From contig CM064869.1 in assembly GCA_032719365.1 (NCBI GenBank), positions 26,693,504-26,757,503 on the forward strand: DNA of 64,000 nt. The letters are read 5' to 3'. Below, piece after piece: positions 9,990 to 18,571 of this stretch (its first letter is position 1; each line of letters opens with the position of its first letter). The notes under the pieces were generated by a model that saw only the letters and a list, made by a program, of their open reading frames with translations, searched no databases and had not been told where the DNA came from. This DNA comes from Prinsepia uniflora. Lineage: Eukaryota > Streptophyta > Magnoliopsida > Rosales > Rosaceae. The translations under genes and the position numbers were made by a program.

Positions 9990-12829
9990 TGACAGGACCC
10001 GCCCCGATCCCCCTAGAACCACCCGGGACGTGCCCTGCTCCCGTCTGACACCCGACATTAAAATACCAAAAATACCCTTATTGAAGATGAAATGCATAAA
10101 GAAAATCCACAGTTAAGTCATACATAGCACGCCACACAAATACTCGAATACAAATAGTGTCAGACAAGGGATAGTTCCCGAATATAGTTTATTGAGCACG
10201 ACTCTAGACACACAACGTGCCAACCTACCCAGCAGTAGGGTTCAGGTACGCAACGTAAACCTATGCCTCTTCCTCCTCGGGATCCTCCTCCTCCTCCTCC
10301 TCAGGATCCTCCTCCTCAATAGCACTACCTGGAGGGGTAGTAAAACAACAAAGGTGAGTGGGCCGAAACTCAAGGTTTACAAAATAGTTTACCATTTCGA
10401 AAACATATAGCTTTTTCCCCTCCGTTTGCCGAAAAGACATGCATTAGTATCATAGACCACAAAACCATATAATCATAAGCAGAATAACATCAACATAATA
10501 TAATCTTAGTCACTGCACTATACATCCCAACCCTGACATCCCAGATGCCCGACGTCCCAGACGCTCGATAAGGTCACAGTCCCATGGCTACGCGTGCCAC
10601 CCGGGGTCTCAATCCCGAGTCCAAATCCCGAACTCAGTCCGAGCATGGCATTCTAGATGCCTGACGTCCCAGACGTTCAATAGTAGCAATCCTGCTCCTG
10701 AGACACTCTACGGTCCGGTCCCTCCGTAGAATGACTCCTCACAGGCAATGCGCCGTGACCACTCCGGTGTACCTACATCCGGAGGAGATAGAATCCTAGG
10801 GTAGATCTATACAGTGCAGTACCACAGATAATATCGAGATCCATTATACATATACATGACTCAAAACCATTCATAAACAACCAGACGGGTCTCATGCCCA
10901 AACATCGTAATACGCGCCATAAATCATACTCAAGATAAACAGATACTTTTACTTGAATCACATATAGATATAGTAGAAGGTAAAACAATTATGCATGCCG
11001 AAGTTTAGTGAAATCAAAGGCCCACTCACAGTACAATCCCGCTGCAATCCCGATCGTAAAGCCCCGTCCAAGGGTTAAAGTACAATTCCTGTCATGTCCA
11101 AAGCATACGTAAAGGTCACTTAAGTCCCTACTAAACAACTAAGAAACCCTAGACTGAAACCGGCCCGGGAAAGCCGTCCGAACACGCTTCCCAAGGCGTC
11201 AAACCCTAATTTGACCAGCTTAACGATCTCCGATCGGCACGAAACCACCACCATTGGATCCGTATCATCGAAACCTTGAAAATGGCACTGGTCCCACACA
11301 AAATACTGTTCACACGCGCCCCCCACGCGCTGGTCAACCCTCTGGTCAACAGTGCTACAGTGATCCTGACGTCAACATGACGTCACTGCTGACGTCAGCA
11401 TGACGTCATCACTGACAGTGTCAGAAGACACGTGTCAACAGCCCATTGGTCCCTGTTCTGACAGTTTTCTGACATGATGACGTCATCATGATGACGTCAT
11501 CAGCTACAGTACCGGGTCTGATAACCGGGTCACCGCAGACCCACGGTTCAACCCGATCAGTTCTCATCAACCCGACCACCAAAAACGATGGGATTTGTTC
11601 CTATGAACTCGTCTAATCATGTTCTATGGTTCTGTAGGATTAAAAAGGTTTTTATGTTTGAGAAACCACCTGAAAATCGACGGGAAACCGGCTGCCGGCT
11701 CTGGTTCGTCTTCTCCGGCGAGCCGTCAAGCTTTCAGCCACGAACCCTGGTCCAAAATGCTCGTCTAGTTCCCTAGGTTATGTCTCAAAAGCAAACAAAC
11801 ATTTCCAACGTTAAAAACGGACGTTTCGAAACAGGGAAGGAAATCGGTGTCTCTCGGGTTTATGGGCTTACCGCCGCCGTGGGCTGCCCAGTCCAGTCCT
11901 GAGTCGTCCTATGTTTCCAGTTGACCCATCCCTAAGTTAGTTCGAGTGCAGGGGTGATGGTTTGAACGGTTTGGTTAGTTTGGGCTGCACGGGTTCCTTC
12001 TCGGGTTTGTGGGTTTCCCGGCCGTGCAGGGTGGCCGTGGTGGTGGTGATGGCCGTCTGGGGGTTGCTGGGGGTTGCCTGGTGCTGAATGGTGAGGGAGG
12101 TTGGGTGGTGAGCTGCTGAAGTGTTTGTGCAGAGAGTGAGAGGGTGCACGGTTTTGAGAGAATGAAAATGTGAGAGTGTGAGTCTCAGATGGTTTTAAGA
12201 ACAGCAGGAGAAAATGAAACCAACGGCTAGGATTGAGTCTGAGTGTAAGGATGGAAGGTGAGGATTTAAGGAAATTAAATTAATTATTAATGGAATGGCA
12301 AACACAGATCCTGGTTTTTGGGGATGATGTGGATGAGGTAGATGAGTGACACGTGTCACTCATCAAGGGTCCAGATTGATTGGGTTAAAGTAAATCAGAT
12401 TCTAATATTTTATTATTATTTTAATTTCGAGTCTCGGTTAGTTCGGTTACGTTCTTGACCATAACTTTTTCGTCGTAAGTCCGATTTCGGCGTGCCGCCT
12501 GTCTACGGATTCGTATCGACGAGACCTACGTAACGGTCATTGGCCCTCGTCCGTTGGACTTCCCGGGTCAAAAGTCAACATTTGGCCCCCAAATGGCCAA
12601 ATTACCAAAATACCCCTCGACTTCCGAACGTCACAACTTCTTCCTCGAACGTCGGAATCGAACGTGCCACCTGCCTATGAACTCGTGACGTCCTAAACTA
12701 CGTCACGGTCACGGGTAAAAGTCCTAAATACTTCCCGAGATAAAAGTCAACTTTCCCCCCCCCCCCCATTCAGGGGCAAAACAATCATTTTACAATAAAA
12801 TAATAATTACGAAAGTTCGGGTCGTTACA
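9990..12829 (-). repeat. 5' LTR of element B
   Basis: A 2,840-bp LTR collinear with 2554-5417. Differences include a loss of about 22 bp in the TGACGTCA cluster and many single substitutions, mostly transitions. It carries the intact 24-nt palindrome at 12341-12364, closing-stem arms at 10354-10364 and 11019-11029, and a run of 13 C at 12755-12767. Confidence 0.95.
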
Positions 12830-12834
12830 GAATC
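12830..12834. repeat. Target site duplication of element B (right copy)
   Basis: GAATC, matching 2549-2553. Removing B and one copy rejoins LTR A as one collinear sequence. Confidence 0.95.
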
Positions 12835-12954
12835 CCTTGTCCGGCTTACGTGTTACATGGAGGTTGGTCGTCGGTCAGCCTTCGTGTCGCACGTAAGTTA
12901 GACGGGAGCATGACTTAGCCCTTAATCCCGGGGGATTGGGGGTGGGTCGTGTCA
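12835..12954 (+). mobile_element. Tekay/Del-type LTR A, right part
   Basis: Continues LTR A after insertion B. It has the GACGGGAGCA and GGGGGATTGGG features found near the 3' end of the LTRs of C and D and ends GTGTCA at 12954. What follows is not a primer binding site, so A is a solo LTR or a 3' LTR of an element lying to the left. Confidence 0.8.
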
Positions 12955-13524
12955 TGCTAGAAATATAGTATCAGTCCCATTTGATTGTTTGAATTGTCAT
13001 AATATTTTATTTTCAGTTAAGTCACTTGATAGTAGCATTATGGTCTTTAGACACTTTAGGTTTGAGCACTTTCTTAGTTTTCAATAGAAATTGAATATAG
13101 AGTTTTGATTTTGGGAATTTGAGGATCAGATATTTTTTTTTTTGGGTTTTGAAAACTTGAAATTTTGAATATTGAAATTAGGGCTTTTATAGGAATAGTT
13201 GAGTCAAGGCTATGAGTATGATGATTACATTTATGTACTAGTTGCCATCGTGGGAAGTAAAGTTAGTACGCCTCTACCAACTAGGTGTATCTTTTATGTT
13301 TATTAATAATATTCACTTGTACAGTCGAGATTTTTTTTTTAGAACTAATAGGTAAGTTTAGCCCATTCGAAAATTTGATTTAGGAACAGTCCCTATTCGT
13401 AACGCCTAACATTTCCTGCGCTTTACATATGTCCCATTTTCGTCCTATTTCTTTATGTAATGTACTCTATAAATAATTGCCAAGATTATTACAAACGGAT
13501 TAAAAGGGAAGGTGATTAGTAGCT
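12955..13524. other. AT-rich intergenic DNA
   Basis: Contains several short T-runs. No coding, RNA or recognisable transposon sequence is visible. Confidence 0.5.
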
Positions 13525-14455
13525 CTCAATCGACGTTGTGGACGAAAGGAAAATATATGATTATGTTGTGGTTGTGCATGAACTCATCCATGCCATTAAG
13601 AAGAAACATGGGTTGGAAGGGGTAGAGATGATGGTAAAATCGGATATGTCGGTATTTGACATGGTTGATTAGAATTTTTTATTGGCTGTTATAAGGTAAT
13701 TGGGGTTTCAATGAGTATTTCAATGATTTCATTCAATGTGCTGATGAATGGCAATCCCACAGCTCCTTTTTACCCTTCCCGGGGTCTTAGGCAAGGAGAT
13801 CCCTTGCCTCCCTTCTTGTTTATGCTCTGTGTATAAGGCATATCTGCATTCCTTAAGCAGAAAGATGAGGTTGGGTGGTTGAGGAGCATACTTGTTGCAC
13901 CAGGGGCTTTCAACTTGACTCATTTGTTCTTTGCAGATGACTCAATTCTATTTTACAAGGCTACAATGGGAGATGAAGTTTGTTTAAAGGAGACTCTCAA
14001 GTTGGATGAGAAGAGTTCTAGGAAAATGATTAATCTGGAAAAGAGTTCTATTGTGTTTAGTGTGGATTTTTCACAACACATCCAACACCATATTACAACT
14101 TTATTAGAAGTGAGTCAGAAAGATGCATTTGGGAAGTACCTGGAGTTACAAGTTGATTTTAGAGGCTCTAAAAGGGGTGTATTTGAAGTTATTAGGAATC
14201 GTGTTGAAGTGAAAGAAACAAGGTGGTCGAAGCAGTTTCTCTCATCGGTTGGAAGGAAGTTTTGCCGAAGTCCATTGTCGTTGCCTTGCCAAATTATACC
14301 ATGTTTTGCTTTTAGGTTATGTGATGTCTGAAAAGATGTGTAAAGGGTATCCTAGCTACATTCTGGTTGGGGGGGGGGGGGGGCAAAGAAATTGAAGCGT
14401 GGGATCCATTGGGCTTCATGCTAAAAAAAGATTGGGTAGCAGCTGATCTCTAAGC
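13525..14455 (+). pseudogene. LINE (non-LTR retrotransposon) reverse transcriptase relic
   Basis: Conceptual translation in shifting frames gives the order of plant L1-like RT motifs. These are YDYVVVVHELIHAIKKKHG near 13557, MVKSDMSVFDMVD near 13630, NGNPTAPFYPSRGLRQGDPL near 13743, and the palm motif LTHLFFADDSILFY near 13912. A degenerate ALPNYTMFCF-like block near 14280 and KRGIHWAS near 14395 follow. The longest open piece is 13879-14331. Stops, frameshifts and a run of 15 G at 14369-14383 show it is dead. No endonuclease region or poly-A tail is seen, so it is an internal fragment. Confidence 0.85.
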
Positions 14456-14468
14456 CATCGTCTATACT

Positions 14469-14566
14469 TGCACGACACGACCCACTAGCACGATATTGTC
14501 TGTTTTGGTCCCAGCTCTCATGGTTTTGTTTTTGAGAACTCATGCGCAACTTCCCAATGGGTCACC
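14469..14566 (-). mobile_element. Cassandra-like TRIM copy I, segment 1 (LTR 3' end up to the 5S C-box)
   Basis: On the minus strand this matches the 3' end of the Cassandra LTR at 45281-45587, including the region after the 5S-like C-box. It is interrupted at 14566 by LTR C within GGTCACCCATC, the reverse complement of the C-box, and continues at 27226. Confidence 0.75.
14562..14566. repeat. Target site duplication of solo LTR C (left copy)
   Basis: TCACC before the TG at 14567; the same bases stand at 27221-27225 after the CA at 27220. Confidence 0.93.
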
Positions 14567-15291
14567 TGTAACGACCCATCCCAAATTCCTAGATTAGATG
14601 AGTGACTAATCACGATTAGTGAGGCTAATCCGTGATTAGTTAGGCGAAATCGGACGAACGATGCAAAATAACTATTTTGCCTCTAGCGTGGGTAAAACGT
14701 TAACTTTTCGTTCGGGCGGTCAAACGGACTTTGACTGATGACCGTGACGTAGTTCGTGACGTCACGAGTTCATAGACAGGTGGTATGTTCAATTCCGACG
14801 TTCGAGGAGGAAGTTATGATGTTCGGAAGTTTAGGGGCATTTTAGTAATTATGGTTAAAAAGGGGCAAATGTTGACTTTTTGACCGGGATGTCTGATATC
14901 TGAGAGCCGAGGACCATTACGTAGATCGGGACGATACGAATCCGTAGGCAGGCGACACGTCGAATTCGGACGTTCGACGGCGAAGTTACGGTTCACGGAA
15001 GTTCAAGTGCACTATTGCACGAATTACGAAGCGAGGGACTTTTGGACTGAAGTGGGCCCCAGATATTTCTGTGCTACCCAATGGATGAGTGACAAGTGTC
15101 ACTCATCCACTGGACAACCTTTTACATTCATGCACCCATCCTTCCCTTCATCTATCATTCATCCTCCATTTGCTTTCCAACCCAAAAACCCGATCAACCC
15201 TTCACCCCAAATACCAAACCCTTGACCCCAGATGATACCTAAGAGAACAGAGAGGGAGGAGAGGACCGGTGGATGATGGTGACTGGCCAAG
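14567..15291 (+). mobile_element. Solo Tekay/Del-type LTR C, left part
   Basis: Begins TGTAACGACCC and continues at 25004 after removal of element D. The complete LTR would be about 2,942 bp, ending CTGTCA at 27220. A palindrome with arms GGATGAGTGACA and TGTCACTCATCC is at 15083-15108. There is no internal domain, so it arose by recombination between two LTRs. Confidence 0.92.
15287..15291. repeat. Target site duplication of element D (left copy)
   Basis: CCAAG before the TG at 15292, matching 24999-25003. Confidence 0.95.
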
Positions 15292-17254
15292 TGTAACGAC
15301 CCGTCCCGAATTCCGGGATTAGATTAGTCACTAATCTTGATTAGCGAGGTTGAACGGTGGTTAGTAGGGCGGAATCGGACAAAATGTGCAAAATGACCGT
15401 TTTGCCCCTGGTCGTGGGCAAAATGTTGACTTTTTGTTCGGGCAGTCAAATGGACTTTGACCGATGACCGTGACGTAGTTCGGGACGTCACGAGTTCATA
15501 GACAGGTGGCACGTTCGATTCCGACATTCGTAGAGAAAGTTATGGTGTTCGGAAGTTGAGGGGTATTTTGGTAATTTGGCTTATTAGGGGCCAAATGTTG
15601 ACTTTCTGACCGGGAGGTCCGATGGGCGAGGGCCAAGGACCGTTACGTAGGTATCGTCGATACGAATCCAACGACAGGCGGCATGCCGAAATCGGAGTTA
15701 CGACGACGAAGTTATGGTCAAGGAATCGGGCTCGGTTTACCGAACGAACCGGGATTAAAATAATAATAAAATGTTGAATAGTGATTATTGAATCTGAACC
15801 CTTGGATGAGTGACAAGTGTCACTCATCCCTTGATTTGGGGCTCTAAATCTGGATCATGCTTCCATTAATGGGTTAAAATACAATTTATCCCCTCTTTTA
15901 ATCTCAGCCCTCCATCTCACTCCCAGATTGCATCTGGACCGTCCATCTCATCTCATCCCTTCCTTAATTAATTTGATCAGTTAATCCCCCTCTCTCATTT
16001 CTCATTTCACCGTGAACGACTACCACCCCAAATCCACTACCCATCCAACCCGCACCAACTAAACCTACACCATTACTAGGCTAAGTCTAGTGGGAGATTT
16101 GGGCACCTGAGGAATGACGGGAGACGGCGGGAGACGGCAGCGGACACGGCGGAAAGGAAAAACAGGGGAGGTCCAAAACTCAGAATTCGGAAGTCGTTTT
16201 GGGCTGGTTTTGATCGTTGTAAATGGACGTAGGATGTTCCTGGAGTCGAACTGGGCATGCTGGTGGCCACGGCGGGAGCCACGGCGGCGAGGTAAGCCTC
16301 GAACCCGTGAGTCTGTTTTCGGGTAAAAATGGCAGGATGGGTTTTAACGTACTACAATCGATCTTGTGACCAGGATGATGATCTAGGGGTTGAGACGAGC
16401 CTTTGGGGATCGTTTTCGAAAGGAATGGTGGCCGGGATCGTGCAGACACGACGGTTGCAGGTGGCCGGTCTGCACACCTCCACGAACAGGTAGTCAAACG
16501 TGTTGGTTTCTCAGTTTTAAAATCATGGATCAACTGGAATTAATGAGACGATCTTGTAGGAACAAACAGAATTGAAAATGATCGAGTAATGGCTGAGAAC
16601 CAGTCGGGTTGGGCCGCGGGTCACGGTGACCCGTTTATCAGACAACCGGGTCAGAACGGTGACACTGTTCACGGCGCGTGAGTTTCACGCGCAGCCACTC
16701 ACGGCGGCGCGTGACGGCGCGTGGGCACGGATCTCGAGGTGAGGTCAACATGACTTCTGTCCTATTTAATGTAACGAATATTTTGGGATTGGTTTCGGGT
16801 CGATCGGACACCGTCTCGATAGTGTTCGGGATGTCCGAAGGTTTTAAATTAAGTTTAAAAATAAGTAAAAATGCGGGAAAATTACGGGACTTTGATAGGA
16901 TGTTAATGATGAGGTTAGTGACCCTCTAATGTGATTTGGACAGGATTGAGAGTCCCGGTGATAGTGGTGTGGCACGGGAGGGCCGGTGGCACGCGTATCG
17001 AGGCACACGGTTAAAACGGTCTGTGAGTGGACTTTGGTTTTATAAATTCTATGCATGCTTAAATGTTTTACATGGATTATGATTGTGATTGTATGATGTT
17101 GGTTTGGTTGTTGGTAAATTGTACGGTTTCACGTATTTCGAGGCGATTTACGTGCTTGCACGTAAATCGAGGTTTCCGGTTTTACATGGATTTTCCATAT
17201 TTATGACTTGGATATAATGTGATGAAATGGTTTTGAAATTGGAAATATGAACTC

Positions 17255-17596
17255 GGGTTTGAGGCCCAATTATGTTGGAAATTTCGGACTTGGAGTCCAT
17301 TTGAAATCGGGCCGGGGGCCCAGTTGGTTAATGAAATCGGGCCAGGGGCCCAGTTGGTATGAAATCGGGCTGAGACCCATTTGAGTTATGTTATCGGGCC
17401 AGGGGCCCAGTTGATTTACGAATTCGGGCCGTGGGCCCAGTGGGTTTATAAGTCGGGCTGCGGGCCCAGTTGGTTTACAAATCGGGTCGTGGGCCCAGTG
17501 GTTCATAAAATCGGGCATGAGGCCCAGTTGGATAATAAATGTGATTTCGGGTCAGGGACCCTATATTTAATAATTGTGATTTTGGGTCAAGGACCC
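17255..17596 (+). repeat. Hairpin array 1 in LTR D (GGGYC-loop-GRCCC units)
   Basis: About twelve units of 11-13 nt recur every 27-30 bp. Perfect examples are GGACT-TGG-AGTCC (17286), GGGCC-GGG-GGCCC (17309), GGGCC-AGG-GGCCC (17339, 17396) and GGGTC-AGG-GACCC (17549). A further GGGTC unit stands apart at 18065-18077. Stem bases change together (C with G, T with A). The second LTR has the same array at about 23697-24038. Confidence 0.85.
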
Positions 17597-17824
17597 TAAA
17601 TGGAATTATGTGGTTTTATGGAAATTTCGGGCAGGGCCCAATGGTAATAATATGATAAAAGGATTAAATAAAACTATTTTCCATATACCATCTGGACACA
17701 AGGATATATGATGGTCTCCTCCAGATGTCTGGGACACTGGGGAAGTCACGGTGCATTGCCTGCGAGGGGTCATTATACGGAGCAGCCGGACCGTATGATG
17801 ACTCAGGAGCAGGATTGCTATGAT

Positions 17825-17963
17825 TGACGTCAGGGACGTCAGACATCAGGGATGTCAGATATATGGACCCGGAGAGACCCCGGGCAGCACGCGTAGCTTA
17901 TGAAACCGTGAGATATGACGTCAGGGACGTCTAGCGTCTGGGACGCTAAGCATCTGGGATGCT
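17825..17963 (+). repeat. Hairpin array 2 in LTR D (RGG-loop units)
   Basis: Five units share a three-base loop AGG or TGG but have different, perfectly paired stems: TGACGTC/GACGTCA (17825), GACATC/GATGTC (17842), GACGTC/GACGTC (17917), AGCGTC/GACGCT (17933) and AGCATC/GATGCT (17949). The second LTR repeats the array at about 24267-24405. Confidence 0.85.
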
Positions 17964-18559
17964 GGTGATGGTAATGGTAAAATATGGATTAATGAATAAA
18001 ATGGCTTATTGGTTGGATATGTGTTATGTGGTAAAAATGGATTATTGGTTATGAAATGGTATGTAGGGTCGGGGACCCTAAATGGTTTTGGATTTTGAAT
18101 TGATGTTCATTTATGGTCGTGGGTGGTGACCCACATGGTTTTAATATGTATGGTGGTGGTATTCCACAGTTTTGGGCTGAGTTCCCACACTTGGCTTTTG
18201 GTTAACGGTTTTTGGGCTAAGACCCTAATGGCTCGGTTGAGCAAACGTTTTGGTTACTGGTTTTTGTGGCATGCATACGTTTTTATTGGAGGGCATAAAT
18301 GTCTTATAAATGTATTTGGGTAAACTTATTGGTTTTTGTCCACTCACAGCTTTTGGTTTTAATGCCCTTCAGGTTGATCACGGATGCGATTGCAGCAGGG
18401 ACTGGGACATTGCACACCTCCTCCATCGATCCTTGCGCACTCTGGATGCCCCGTTTGGGCAGTGGCTCTTGGTCATCCCTTGTCTGACACCCCTGGTTGG
18501 ACGGGAGCAGGGCACATTCCATGGTAATCCCGGGGGGATTGGGATGGGTCCTGTCAACT

Positions 18560-18571
18560 TGGTATCAGAGC
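18560..18571 (+). other. Primer binding site of element D (initiator methionine tRNA)
   Basis: TGGTATCAGAGC, three bases after the LTR end at 18556, identical to the site in B. Confidence 0.95.

Larger units (their letters stand above)
2554..12829 (-). mobile_element. Complete Ty3/gypsy chromovirus, Tekay/Del type (element B)
   Basis: The element is 10,276 bp with two LTRs in the same orientation (2554-5417 and 9990-12829), a methionine-tRNA primer site at 9975-9986, a purine-rich tract next to the 3' LTR, and a gag-pol at 5453-9886, all read on the minus strand. TSD GAATC flanks it. The LTRs differ at roughly 1.5-2% of sites by hand count plus a 22-bp class deletion, so the insertion is moderately recent. 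Lineage evidence is the long LTR, the initiator tRNA primer site, the reverse-transcriptase sequence and a C-terminal chromodomain-like segment in the integrase. It sits inside LTR A. Confidence 0.95.
17023..18372 (+). other. Proposed structured LTR leader domain, possibly an intron (D, 5' LTR)
   Basis: Starts with GTGAGTGGAC, a good 5' splice-site match, and ends with TTTTAATGCCCTTCAG before GT, a good 3' splice-site match. GTCCACTCAC at 18338-18347 is the exact reverse complement of the first ten bases. Between them lie about 19 short hairpin units. The same arrangement occurs in A, B, C, E, F and H. Splicing and folding are inferred; the pairing was checked by eye. Confidence 0.45.
15292..18556 (+). 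repeat. 5' LTR of element D
   Basis: Runs from TGTAACGAC to CTGTCA. Contents in order are two diverged tandem U3 modules (about 15397-15560 and 15561-15720), a palindrome at 15804-15829, and closing-stem arms at 17023-17032 and 18338-18347. Between the arms lie two hairpin arrays (17255-17596 and 17825-17963) and a 12-bp-arm hairpin at 17144-17169. An acceptor-like site ends at 18372 and a short hairpin lies at 18482-18502. Confidence 0.95.

Noticed and set aside
17270..17518. Minus-strand 82-residue ORF and plus-strand 72-residue ORF rich in GPWP/GPGA phrases (also at 23712-24041)
   Set aside because: Both arise from the GGGCC hairpin array in the LTRs of D.
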